Source: a bacterium | GTDB taxonomy: Bacteria > Cyanobacteriota > Vampirovibrionia > Gastranaerophilales > Gastranaerophilaceae | Reading direction: 5' to 3' | DNA length: 64,000 nucleotides | NCBI GenBank assembly: GCA_017470245.1 | Contig: JAFUEV010000059.1 | Span: 62,001-126,000, forward strand | In this document: positions 6,763-16,800 of the stretch, in pieces | Layout: every line of letters begins with the position of its first letter | Position numbering within the stretch: position 1 is the first letter of the stretch | The notes under the pieces: model-generated | Told to the model about the DNA's origin: nothing | What the model saw: the letters and a program-made list of their open reading frames with translations, nothing else | Databases searched by the model: none | Made by a program: the position numbers and the translations under genes

Positions 6763-8433
6763 TTAGACTTCAAACAATTCAAATAATTTTCTTCTTATAT
6801 CTTCAGAGTCAAGTTCTTTTTCTATTTCATTAAGTTCTAATGCTTTTTGATAAGATTTTGCAGCTTCTATATTTTGTCCTTTTGCTTGCAAAACTCTCCC
6901 TAAATTAAAATGAGCCATAGCATAAGTCGGATTTAGTGAAATCGCTGTTTCAAACAGTTTTTTTGCTTCTTTTAAATTTCTTATACCGTCTAAATAAATA
7001 ACACCAAGGTTATTATATGCAACTTCATATTCAGGATTAATACCAATAGCTTTGTGATAAGCTATAATCGCTTCTTCTATGTAATCTTTTTGCCATAATG
7101 CCATAGCACATTTATTATATGCAACTGCATTTTTGGGATTTAATTTTATTGCTTCACAATATGCTTTTATTGCACTGTCTAAGTCTTCCGTTTCATTGTA
7201 TATATCGCCAAGTTCAACAAATGATTCATCATTAGTTTCATCTAATATAATTGCATTTTTCAATAATTCTATCGCAGTATCTATATCATCGTATACGTTT
7301 CTGTATATTGAAGATAGTGCCTGACAAACAATAGCTGTCCATTCGGGAGAAGGATTTCTATCTATTGCAAATTTATAATGTTCGCAAGCTTCATCATATT
7401 GGTCAGCTCTAACAAGTGCATAAGCTAAAGCATTATGATAAAACGGATTTTCAATATCTTTATCTAATGCTAATTTGAACGCATTCACTGCATTTAATGC
7501 TTCATCTTTTTTTAAATATAGATGACCGAGCTCATAATAAATATTTGCATTATTTTCTTCAAGTTCAAGAAGTTTTGTATAACAATCAAGTGCAGTATCA
7601 ATATCATCTTCAAAATACACTTGTGTTAATGTTGCAACTTTAAATAACAACTCTTTATTATAAGGATTATTTTCGAGAGCTTTTATATATGCATTTCTTG
7701 CCGTTGCTATATCTTCTTCTTTTACGTTAATATCACCTATTCTTTGGTAATATATTTCGTTTCTGCCTGTTTTGTTTGCAGCAGTGTCATAGGCTTTAAT
7801 AGCCATTGAGTAATGCTTTGTTTTTTCTAAAACTTTTCCGACAACATCATAGAAAATTAAAGATAAATTTTTAGATAAGTTTTTATATAGCATTTTTATT
7901 GACGGAGAATCAAGCGGAATGCTTAAACTTCCTGACAACATGTAGTATAAAGATTGTGAAAAATCTTTAGCGTTTATATTTGTATCATGCATTTTATCAA
8001 TATACATTGAAGCGAGTGAAAGTCTGGAACGAGCAGACTTTAGAGGATTTAACTTAATTGCTTCTTTTAATTCTTTTTCTGCCTCATCGTATTTTTTCGC
8101 CATTTCAAGAAAATATGCTGCATAAATTCTTGCATTCGGATTATCTGGAGATATGTTTATTGCTGATTTACATTGCTCAATTGCTGATGCAAGATTAATT
8201 TCTCCTTTGTCCCAAAGTAGAGTTGCAAGCCTGTAGTATGCTTCTGCAATGTTTGGATTGAATTTTATAGCATCGATATAATTTTCAACAGCATTTTCCA
8301 AGTCTGATTTCTTGCCCTTTATTAAGTATTGTTCATGGTACTTACGAGCAAATTCCATGTAATCGTGAGCCATAGAATCGAAATCAAATTTTTCTTCTGT
8401 TTCAAAAGTATTGTTAGTTGCTTCTTCAAACAT
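6763..8433 (-). CDS. Tetratricopeptide-repeat protein
   Basis: A 556-residue protein composed almost wholly of TPR units, about a dozen or more of 34 residues, with repeated A-Y-x-x-L/A and A-x-x-x-Y-x-x-A-L/I patterns ending in NP. Clear copies are AYYRLATLLWDKGEINLAS, VAYNNLGVIYLDGI and MAHFNLGRVLQAKG. No signal peptide or enzymatic domain is seen, so it is probably a cytoplasmic scaffold. GAGG lies before the ATG. It is convergent with mrnC. The partner is unknown. Confidence 0.88.
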   Translation of the reverse strand: MFEEATNNTFETEEKFDFDSMAHDYMEFARKYHEQYLIKGKKSDLENAVENYIDAIKFNPNIAEAYYRLATLLWDKGEINLASAIEQCKSAINISPDNPNARIYAAYFLEMAKKYDEAEKELKEAIKLNPLKSARSRLSLASMYIDKMHDTNINAKDFSQSLYYMLSGSLSIPLDSPSIKMLYKNLSKNLSLIFYDVVGKVLEKTKHYSMAIKAYDTAANKTGRNEIYYQRIGDINVKEEDIATARNAYIKALENNPYNKELLFKVATLTQVYFEDDIDTALDCYTKLLELEENNANIYYELGHLYLKKDEALNAVNAFKLALDKDIENPFYHNALAYALVRADQYDEACEHYKFAIDRNPSPEWTAIVCQALSSIYRNVYDDIDTAIELLKNAIILDETNDESFVELGDIYNETEDLDSAIKAYCEAIKLNPKNAVAYNKCAMALWQKDYIEEAIIAYHKAIGINPEYEVAYNNLGVIYLDGIRNLKEAKKLFETAISLNPTYAMAHFNLGRVLQAKGQNIEAAKSYQKALELNEIEKELDSEDIRRKLFELFEV

Positions 8434-8621
8434 TAAATTTTATTCCTCTACAATATATATTGTCTGATAAAATTCAAAAAAAAGGAAGGTTTTTCGCTTA
8501 AAATACTGCGTTTGGAGTATTATTAATTTTATGTAAATAAAACTTAATATTTATGCTTATTTTGTCAATTTGAGTTTGTCAGTTGATTTAAATATTTATC
8601 GGTAGAAGTAACGGAGGTTGT

Positions 8622-8999
8622 ATGTATCCTTTCACATATAGTCGCTTAGCAAATATATATCGTCAAGGACCCTATTTATTTGATGGTATAAATTCTAAAG
8701 TTAACGGAACTCCATGTTTTCAAAAACAAGCAAATGTTAATTGTACACAGTTAGAACCTAAAACATTTAAAAATAAGCCTGATAATAGATTATTAAAAAC
8801 AATCGGATTAATAACAGGAGTAGCTGTTGCAACTTATACCTGCAGAAAACCAATAGGAAAGGTTTTGGCTGCTATTTCTTCTAATAATGAAAAAACGGCA
8901 ACATCATTTAAAAATAAGTATCCAAATTTTGCTGCTGCAATAGAAAACGGACCTATTGGTGTTGTAAGCAGATTTTTATCGAGAACACCAAGAACATAA
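8622..8999 (+). CDS. Small hypothetical protein with one hydrophobic segment
   Basis: 125 residues, no recognised family. The N-terminal half is polar with two Cys; a hydrophobic Gly/Ala stretch (about 71-95, TIGLITGVAVATYTC onward) is followed by a basic tail ending SRTPRT. The start is supported by CGGAGG 5-6 nt upstream. It resembles other small proteins here (20945, 55018, 58608) in having one or two short hydrophobic segments and no signal peptide. Confidence 0.65.
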   Translation: MYPFTYSRLANIYRQGPYLFDGINSKVNGTPCFQKQANVNCTQLEPKTFKNKPDNRLLKTIGLITGVAVATYTCRKPIGKVLAAISSNNEKTATSFKNKYPNFAAAIENGPIGVVSRFLSRTPRT

Positions 9000-9001
9000 T
9001 T

Positions 9002-9031
9002 TTGAAAAAAATGAAGAATATATGATAAAAT
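9002..9031 (+). promoter_or_regulatory. Promoter placed for a leaderless mRNA
   Basis: TTGAAA (9002-9007), an 18-nt spacer and an extended -10 TGA-TAAAAT (9023-9031). The -10 ends 6 nt before ATG 9038 and there is no Shine-Dalgarno between. Confidence 0.5.
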
Positions 9032-9037
9032 GTAGAA

Positions 9038-9820
9038 ATGAAAAAGATTATTTCTACATTTTTGTTATTAAATTTTATTGTATTGCAGGCTTTTTCTGCA
9101 GAATTTGATACTTCTATAGATGCTGATATAAGAAAAAATTATGATGTCGAAAGTTCTTCACTTCCGCCATTACCAAAAACTGTACCGACAGCTACTGTGA
9201 CTGAGATTCCTAAAACATCATATAATGCAACTGGTAAGACTTATGTTATAAAGCACGGTACAAAAGTTATATTAAGCTCAAAATCAACAATATCTGATTG
9301 GTCAGCAAGAGGCAGTAAGGTTTCATTTGTTGCACAAAATGGTTTTACTACAAAGGAAGGGGCAATTGTTCCTTCCGGTACCTTGTTTAAGGGAACTATT
9401 GTAAATTCTCATCCTCCTCAGATTACAGGTAACGGGGGATTAGTTGAATTGAAAATTGATGAAATTTATTATAACGGTGTATTATCCAATATAGAAACAA
9501 AGCTGGGTATTGCTAATTCCAAAAAAGTATTTTTTAGTGATATAAAAGGTGAGCGCAGATATTGGAAAAATTTTTCAAAAGCCATGACTCCAGGGAAAAA
9601 GACATTTGATGCAACAAGAACATGTGCTTCTGTTATGGCACCTATACCTGTTGTTAATATATTAAGTATAATTCCTTTGCTTGGCGGTTCTGTTGTTTAT
9701 GTTGTAAATTTAGTAGCAGCTCCGGTTGTCGCTATTTTTACAAAAGGCGGTCACCTATCATTGCCTGCAGGTACTCAATTTCAAATTAAATTTACAAATG
9801 ATACCGAAATAAGGGGTTAA
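9038..9820 (+). CDS. Secreted protein of unknown function
   Basis: 260 residues with a clear Sec signal peptide (MKKIIS, then a hydrophobic core ending in AFSA near residue 21). The mature part is mostly predicted beta-strand with Gly-turn phrases (KHGTKVILSSKS, VPSGTLFKGTIV, LPAGTQFQIKF). A hydrophobic stretch around 205-235 (PIPVVNILSIIPLLGGSVVYVV) could be a membrane segment. It is not assigned to a family. No Shine-Dalgarno precedes the ATG; a -10 element ends six bases upstream. It precedes ychF by 63 nt. Confidence 0.78.
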   Translation: MKKIISTFLLLNFIVLQAFSAEFDTSIDADIRKNYDVESSSLPPLPKTVPTATVTEIPKTSYNATGKTYVIKHGTKVILSSKSTISDWSARGSKVSFVAQNGFTTKEGAIVPSGTLFKGTIVNSHPPQITGNGGLVELKIDEIYYNGVLSNIETKLGIANSKKVFFSDIKGERRYWKNFSKAMTPGKKTFDATRTCASVMAPIPVVNILSIIPLLGGSVVYVVNLVAAPVVAIFTKGGHLSLPAGTQFQIKFTNDTEIRG

Positions 9821-9883
9821 TAAACCTGTTGATAACCTTTTCTTTTTGTATTACCCTTGAATATAGTTTGAAAGGAAAAATAT

Positions 9884-10981
9884 ATGTTAAGAGCAGGAAT
9901 TGTCGGATTACCGAATGTTGGAAAATCAACCTTATTTAACGCATTAACTTCATCTAATAATGCACAGAGTGCTAATTTCCCTTTTTGTACAATAGAACCG
10001 AATGTCGGTGTTGTTAATGTACCGGATGAAAGACTTCCTATACTTGCAAAACTTGTTAAAACAGATGTAATAATTCCTACTGCTGTTGAATTTGTTGATA
10101 TTGCAGGACTGGTAAAAGGTGCAAGCAAGGGGGAAGGATTAGGTAATCAGTTCTTGCATAATATACGTGAAGTTGATGCTATTATTCAAGTTGTAAGATG
10201 TTTTGATGATGATAATACAATTCATGTTTCAGGTAAAATTAATCCTTTGGATGATATAGAAACAATAAATACAGAGCTTGCATTAGCAGATATGGCTTCT
10301 CTTGAAAAAAGAATAGAAAGACTTGGTAAACAGGCAAAAACCGGTGATAAACAAGCTATTTTAGAACATAAGGTATATTCAAAGTTAAACGAACTTTTAT
10401 CTGATGCAAGTTTTATTAATATAGAAGAACACTTTGCTGATGATGAACTTGAAGTTGCAAAAAATTCTCAATTGATGTGTATTAAGCCTGTTATATATGC
10501 TGCTAATGTTAGCGAAACTGATTTGGCAACAGGCAATGCCTATGTTGATACTGTTAGAGAATATGCTTCAAAACATGGTGCTGACGTTGTTGTTATTTCG
10601 GCTAAAATTGAAGCAGAACTTGTTGATTTATCACCTGAAGAAGCAAAAGCATATTTATCTGATTTGGGAGTATCAAGTTCAGGTATTGAAAGAATGATTC
10701 AATCTGTATATAAATTGCTTGATTTGACTACATTTATAACTGCAGGTGAAAAAGAAGTTCATGCCTGGACAGTAAAAGCTGGTTCAAAAGCACCAAAGGC
10801 AGCAGGCGTAATACATACTGATTTTGAAAAAGGATTTATCAGGGCAGAAGTAACTTCTTATAAAGATTTTGTAGATGCCGGTTCTTATACTGTTGCAAGA
10901 GAACGTGGTGTTACCAGACTAGAAGGTAAAGATTACGTTATTCAAGATGGCGACATTGTTCATTTTAGATTTAACGTATAA
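9884..10981 (+). CDS. ychF: Redox-regulated ATPase/GTPase YchF (Obg family, OLA1 type)
   Basis: Universally conserved P-loop NTPase that binds ribosomes. At 365 residues it has the normal length. G1 is GLPNVGKS (8-15), the switch region is FPFCTIEPNVG, G3 is DIAGLVKGASKGEGLG, and a C-terminal TGS domain begins near FITAGEKEVHAWTV and ends with DIVHFRFNV. AAAGGA precedes the ATG. Confidence 0.96.
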   Translation: MLRAGIVGLPNVGKSTLFNALTSSNNAQSANFPFCTIEPNVGVVNVPDERLPILAKLVKTDVIIPTAVEFVDIAGLVKGASKGEGLGNQFLHNIREVDAIIQVVRCFDDDNTIHVSGKINPLDDIETINTELALADMASLEKRIERLGKQAKTGDKQAILEHKVYSKLNELLSDASFINIEEHFADDELEVAKNSQLMCIKPVIYAANVSETDLATGNAYVDTVREYASKHGADVVVISAKIEAELVDLSPEEAKAYLSDLGVSSSGIERMIQSVYKLLDLTTFITAGEKEVHAWTVKAGSKAPKAAGVIHTDFEKGFIRAEVTSYKDFVDAGSYTVARERGVTRLEGKDYVIQDGDIVHFRFNV

Positions 10982-11104
10982 TAATTAAGTTTAATGTCAA
11001 ACAAATAATATTTTGTTTACGAAAATAGTAATTAATGCTACTATTATGCTTGTAACATATAAGCACATAAGAAGTGTTTTGTATAACGGCCGAATGGATA
11101 TTAA

Positions 11105-11809
11105 ATGAGTTCACCTATTGCAACACAATCGAATACAAGAGCAGGACTTTGTCCGCATGGTTTGCCGCCTGCAGCATGCCCTATCTGTAGTGGCGGTGGA
11201 ATGGGTGGTGCCGGTAAGATGCGTGATACTGCTCAGACAAAACCAATGCGTTCTACAGAATGGTCATTTATGAAATGTTATGCTGCAGGACTTGCTATGA
11301 GAGCGCAGGAAGCCAGAGCAGAAAATTCAAAAAATGTTTTTGAAAAGCAAATAGAATTTGCAAAACAATTGGGGCAGGAAATAAGAAATCTTGCTAATCG
11401 TATACAAAATGCTATAAAAAATATACAAAATACCATGCCTCCATTAGTTCAAAATGTTATTCAGGTATTAAATAACATAATAATTACACCTTTATTAAAC
11501 ATGCTTTCCCAAATTCCTAAAATTATAGAAAAGTTTGCACAATTCCAGCAAAGGGTAGGGGAATTTATACAACAGGCAGGAGAAAAACTTGCAGCTATTT
11601 TAGGGGATATTAAAAACTTTATAGAAAGAAATATAATTGAAAATGTAAAGAAAAAGGCAAAAAAATTTTTCTTGTTTTTTATGTCTAATATAGAAGATGA
11701 AAACTATAAGAATGATGAAACTCTTGCTATCTTCAAAGCACGTGAAATGAAGAAATTTATAGTAAAAATCTTAAAAAAGAACAAGAAACGGGATAATAAT
11801 GCCGATTGA
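11105..11809 (+). CDS. CxH/CxxC zinc-knuckle plus helical protein
   Basis: 234 residues, family not recognised. The N-terminus carries LCPHGLPPAACPIC (C16, H18, C24, C27), a plausible zinc site, then a Gly/Met-rich linker. The body (about 75-190) is a long amphipathic helical region rich in Q, N and I (QLGQEIRNLANRI, then IIEKFAQFQQRV). The C-terminus is highly basic (KFIVKILKKNKKR). No signal peptide. It overlaps the next start by 11 nt, so it forms an operon with the 515-aa membrane protein and the 162-aa protein. Confidence 0.72.
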   Translation: MSSPIATQSNTRAGLCPHGLPPAACPICSGGGMGGAGKMRDTAQTKPMRSTEWSFMKCYAAGLAMRAQEARAENSKNVFEKQIEFAKQLGQEIRNLANRIQNAIKNIQNTMPPLVQNVIQVLNNIIITPLLNMLSQIPKIIEKFAQFQQRVGEFIQQAGEKLAAILGDIKNFIERNIIENVKKKAKKFFLFFMSNIEDENYKNDETLAIFKAREMKKFIVKILKKNKKRDNNAD

Positions 11810-13346
11810 CGCATTAAAAGCACAAGAGCACAGAATAAAAGAAATAACTTTAAAAAAAAGAACCCCTGAAATGGAAATGAATAATACTTTAAAGGGTGTT
11901 TTGTTGAATAATCATATAAAAACTGCATCAGATAATGAAATCTCGTTTGACGAAATAAAAGATTCTTTGCTTATAAATAGTGATTCCGGGAAATATTATA
12001 CGTCCGTTAGTGATGTTAAAATTCCTGATAATTCCGAAAGCTCTTTTGATACAAAAAAAGCATTAAAACCATTATTAATCGGTACAGGTGTTGTTATTGC
12101 GGGTAGTGTTGCTGTTACGTCCGTATTGAAGCATGCTTCAAAGGCTCTTTCTAATACACCCAGTTTTGAAAAACTTCCTGATATCGCAGTTAATATGAAT
12201 ATAAAAGAAGAACCCCAATTTGCGTTATATAGAGCAATAAGAAATCCAAGCTACAGAAATATACTCGGTGCTGTCGGTGTTATTCTTATGAGCGGAATAA
12301 CGGTTGCATTTAAAAATTTTGTTGAAGGTTCAAAAGATATTTGGTTGAAAAAGCAGTCTGCCGATGTTGAAAAAAATCTGCAGGAAAATCTTATTGCAGT
12401 TGAAACAAATTCCTTTTCAGGTAAATTAAAAGTTGTTAATGAATTAATGAATAAAAATGTTAAGTATTTTGATGAAGTAATTAATAAAAAACAACAAAAA
12501 TCCGTTGTGCCTAAAGTATTTGAAAACTTTATTTCTTTTAAAGGTAGTGATGATACAGTATCAAGTAAAGAAAACGGAGAAAAAAAGAAGTCAAAAATAA
12601 ATAAAAATTTAAAATATATTGCATTAACAGCAGGTGTACTTACAGGGGCTGTTATAGCGGGAAAAGTAAGTCTTGCTAATTTGAGGAAAACGGCAGCGTA
12701 CACAAATGATTTTGCAAACGGAGTTGCGGAAAGAACAATAGATGCAATTAACAATATAAGTGAAAAAGCTGATAAAGAAGATATTCCTAAAATTGTTGAA
12801 TTATTGCAGTCTATTTGTGCAAAGCCGGAATATATAGAACAAATTGGCAAAAAGTACAATCTTTCACAAAGTGAAATTGAAAATATATTGAAAGATGTTG
12901 AAAAATCTAAAAATACTATATTCGCAAATGCTCCGCTGGCATTAGGCGGGATACCCGAAAAAATACAATATTATTGTTATATTGATGAAGATAGAGGACA
13001 TTTATATAACTGGATTTTAAATCCCAAAAATAAATTTACTAAATATATTTTTCTTGCTTTTACGTCAACAAGTGTAGGCGGATATTTGTTCAATCAGGTA
13101 ATGGATGCTACAAAACAATCTGCCGTATTGAGAGAAAATGCAAAAACAGATTTGGATTTAAGAAAACGTCTTGTTGATGTAGAAATTGCTAATTTCAAAG
13201 CAAAGAAAGAAAGTGCAATTCAACCGTTAGTGGATAATTTTACAAAAGAAGCAAATGCTAATCAAAAAACAAAAGAAGAACTTAAATTACTTGCGGATAA
13301 TATATTAACGGAAATTAAAAACGGTCCGCCGTATGTTTATTCATAG
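11799..13346 (+). CDS. Multi-segment membrane protein of unknown function
   Basis: 515 residues with about four hydrophobic segments: near 88-106 (LLIGTGVVIAGSVAVTSVL), 150-170 (GAVGVILMSGITVAF), 268-285 (YIALTAGVLTGAVIAG) and 412-430 (YIFLAFTSTSVGGYLF). Long charged helical stretches lie between and after them. The phrase NFISFKGSDD appears before the third segment. No family recognised. Its start overlaps the upstream zinc-knuckle gene, suggesting translational coupling. Confidence 0.72.
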   Translation: MPIDALKAQEHRIKEITLKKRTPEMEMNNTLKGVLLNNHIKTASDNEISFDEIKDSLLINSDSGKYYTSVSDVKIPDNSESSFDTKKALKPLLIGTGVVIAGSVAVTSVLKHASKALSNTPSFEKLPDIAVNMNIKEEPQFALYRAIRNPSYRNILGAVGVILMSGITVAFKNFVEGSKDIWLKKQSADVEKNLQENLIAVETNSFSGKLKVVNELMNKNVKYFDEVINKKQQKSVVPKVFENFISFKGSDDTVSSKENGEKKKSKINKNLKYIALTAGVLTGAVIAGKVSLANLRKTAAYTNDFANGVAERTIDAINNISEKADKEDIPKIVELLQSICAKPEYIEQIGKKYNLSQSEIENILKDVEKSKNTIFANAPLALGGIPEKIQYYCYIDEDRGHLYNWILNPKNKFTKYIFLAFTSTSVGGYLFNQVMDATKQSAVLRENAKTDLDLRKRLVDVEIANFKAKKESAIQPLVDNFTKEANANQKTKEELKLLADNILTEIKNGPPYVYS

Positions 13347-13355
13347 AGAGGTATC

Positions 13356-13844
13356 ATGCAGGTTGTTAATTCTAATATTCAAAATTTAGTATCCAATCTG
13401 GGGCAGGGGGTTTCTTTTCCAAATGCTCAGAGAAATTATTCTGTATATAATGAACAACGAACCTCTGAACTTGTAAATTTAGGTGAACAAGCACTTCCAT
13501 ATATAGATTCATTTCTGAAACAGGCATGGTCGGAAGAACAGGTAACGGACAGTTTACAGGTCTTGGATAAAATGCTTGATAGAGGTGTTAAGGGTATTGA
13601 TAAAATGTATCCTACTATTGCAAAATTTAATGATGTTACATCTCCAAACGTTCAAGTTCTTTTAGCCGGAATCTATAGGAAAACACTTGTTCCTGACGCA
13701 TTTGGACCATTGAATAAGATGTTGATAAGACAGACTTTAACTCCTAATTCTCCTTATTTTGACCCCACAGAAGAAATTGGCGGTGCAATAATGGAGTATT
13801 TGACAAATCAATCAAAGATAAATTCTGTTTACGTAAACAGATAA
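13356..13844 (+). CDS. Small helical hypothetical protein, third gene of the operon
   Basis: 162 residues, no recognised family. The N-terminus is Asn/Gln-rich (MQVVNSNIQNLV, GQGVSF). The remainder looks all-helical, perhaps HEAT-like (LVNLGEQALPYIDSFLKQA, then VTDSLQVLDKMLDRG). GAGAGGT lies 7 nt before the ATG and the gap to the membrane-protein gene is 9 nt. Confidence 0.68.
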   Translation: MQVVNSNIQNLVSNLGQGVSFPNAQRNYSVYNEQRTSELVNLGEQALPYIDSFLKQAWSEEQVTDSLQVLDKMLDRGVKGIDKMYPTIAKFNDVTSPNVQVLLAGIYRKTLVPDAFGPLNKMLIRQTLTPNSPYFDPTEEIGGAIMEYLTNQSKINSVYVNR

Positions 13845-13849
13845 AAATT

Positions 13850-13877
13850 TTGAGCATTCAATTGGTTATTGTATAAT
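13850..13877 (+). promoter_or_regulatory. Sigma-70-type promoter
   Basis: TTGAGC (13850-13855), 16-nt spacer, perfect TATAAT (13872-13877), followed by AAAGGAG and the GTG start at 13897. Confidence 0.6.
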
Positions 13878-13896
13878 CTAATAAAAGGAGCATTTT

Positions 13897-16800
13897 GTGA
13901 CGTCTGTAAGCGTAATAATACCTGTTTATAATGTTGAAAAATATATCAGGCAAGCACTGGATAGCGTTGTTTCTCAAACATTTAAAGATATTGAAATTAT
14001 TTGTGTTAACGATTGTTCTGGTGATAATTCTTTTGAAATAGCAAAAGAATATGCAAAAAAAGACCCTCGTTTTGTACTTTTTGAACAAGATACAAATAAA
14101 GGACAGGGTGTTGCAAGAAATAAAGGAATTGAACTTTCAAAGGGCGAATACATTATGTTCTTAGACCCTGATGACTTTTATGAACAAAATACGGTAGAAC
14201 TTGCATATAAACATATAAAAAAGAATAAAACTGATTTTGTAGCCTTCAATTTTTATGATTTTGATGAAGAAACTGGTGAAAAGACAGTTAATATGTCTTT
14301 TCTAAGATTGTATAAAACATTAAAGAAACCGGAAACACTCATAAAACCGTATAAAATAGTCCGTCCATTTATAGACGGTTGCTTAACAGTAATGAATATA
14401 TATAATGCTCAATTCCTAAAAAACAATAACATAAAATATGCGGAAGATATCAGAATGGGAGAAGATACCGTATTTTATTTTAGTGTTATTGCAAAAGCAA
14501 AATCAATGTCTGTTTTATATAAAGAGCTATATACATACAGACATCATAAAAGTTCAACTTCAAATACTCCTGAAAAAAGATGGCAGGAACATTTTATAGC
14601 AAGAGACCGTGCTTATGACATTATTTCAAAGTCCAATCACAGCAAAGAATTAATGAACTCTTGTATTAAATATATAATTAGCTCAAATATTTATTGGTTT
14701 GACAAATGGTTTAAAGACAAAACGAAAAAAGATAATCAGTTTAGAGAAAATTATTATAACAAAATGAAAGAAATGTTTTGTTATATAGAAAAAAATCATA
14801 ATATTAATGACATATATAAGTATTTTAATTATAAAAAGTTTAAATTTATATGTGATAATAATTATGAAGAATATATTAAATTAAGATTAGCAGATAGTTC
14901 TGTTTGTACTGGTTGTGGTGCTTGTTATAATGTTTGTCCTGTCGGGGCAATAACAATGGAGAAAAATCAAAACGGATTTTTACATCCTGTTATCAATAAA
15001 GAAAAATGTATTGATTGCAGAAAATGCGAAAATGCTTGTCCTGTATTGACAATTCCTAATGAAAATACGCCTAGCCCTATTTGTTATGCTGCGATGGCAG
15101 ATGATGAAATCAGGCTTTTATCGTCATCAGGCGGAATATTCCCTTTGATTGCAGAATATGTTATTGATAATGGCGGATATGTCGCAGGTGCTGCTTTTGA
15201 AGGTATTAAATTAAAACATATTATCATTAACAATAAGAATGAACTGTATAAATTAAAGGGGTCTAAATATATTCAAAGTGATATAGGAACTATATATAAA
15301 GACATAAAACAATTGCTGCAACAAAACAAAACCGTTTTGTTTTCGGGTACGCCTTGTCAGTGTGCAGGGCTAAATTCATATCTCCAAAGGAAATATGAAA
15401 ACTTGATATGCATAGATGTAATTTGTCATGGTGTTCCTAATCAGAAAGTTTTTGAAAAGTATATATCAGAGCTTATTAAACCAGATGAAAAATATAGTAC
15501 TATGAGTTTTCGTAATAAAAAGTTGGCACCTTGGAGTTTTAATCACGTTACAACTGTAATGACTGATAAATCCGAATATAATCTAAAAATTGAAGAAGAT
15601 TTTTATTTGCAAGCATTTCTGAAAAATCTTTCTTTAAGAACAAGTTGTGAAGAATGCAATTTCAGATGTATTCCTATGCAAGGCGATATTACCTTGGGTG
15701 ATTTTTGGAAGGTGGATGAATATAAACCGCAATTAAACGATAAAAAAGGTACTTCTGCTATTCTTATTAATAATAAAAAAGGTAAATTATTATTTGAAGC
15801 AATAAAAAATAAATTGAAAATATTTGAAAGTGTTCCTTTAGACAGTATAGTAAACGGTAATCCTCATTTAACGTCTAAAGTAACAATTAAAAATGAAAAT
15901 AAAAAATTATTCTTTAAACTTTTAAAAGAACATTCTGTAAAAGATGCAGTAAACACTTGTATAACGGACAAATGTGATTACTTAATACATAATTTCTGGT
16001 GGACAACGTATAATTATGGTGCTATTTTAACTTGCTATGCATTACAAGAATTGATAAAATCGTATGGACTTTTTCCTAAAATATTTAATGCAAAAGAAAC
16101 TGTAAGAAATAACAGAAGCAGATTTTTGATTGACTTTCAGGAAAAATATTTGGATGTTACTCAAAAATATAATGTAAAAGAAGCAAAAGAACTTTCTAAA
16201 AATGTAAAAGGCATTATTATTGGTTCTGATCAGGTTTTAAGACTTGAATATATAGACAGATATAAGAATTTGTATTTATTAAACTTTGCAGACCTAAATT
16301 GTAAAAAAATAGCATTGTCTGCAAGTTTTGGCTTAGATAAGCAGACTTTTTTAAAGGATAAATATTCTACAAAAGAAAATGTAGAAATCATGAAAAATGC
16401 TTTAAAAAGTTTTGATTATGTTTCAACAAGGGAAATTTCAGGGAAACAAATATTTAAAGATATTATAGGTATGGACTCTGATTTTATTTTAGACCCTGTA
16501 TTCTTAATTGATAAAAATAAATATGAATATATAGCTAAACAATCTGATATAGATACAAAAGATAAAATTGTAACTTATGTGCTTGATTCTAATGAAGAGT
16601 ATAAAAAGTTATATGAATATTTAGGCAACCAGTATAATGCGGAAATATATAATCTAAATATTGATAAAAATTCTGTCGAAGATTGGTTAAAGGCTATAAA
16701 AGATTGTAAACTATTTATAGCAGATTCTTTTCATGGGGTATGTTTTGCGTTGATATTTAATAAACCTTTTATTTGTATACAAAATAAACAAAGGGGCAAT

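Noticed and set aside
12251..12859. 202-aa minus-strand ORF
   Set aside because: Long, but wholly antisense to a well-formed membrane-protein gene in an operon; composition is that of a shadow.
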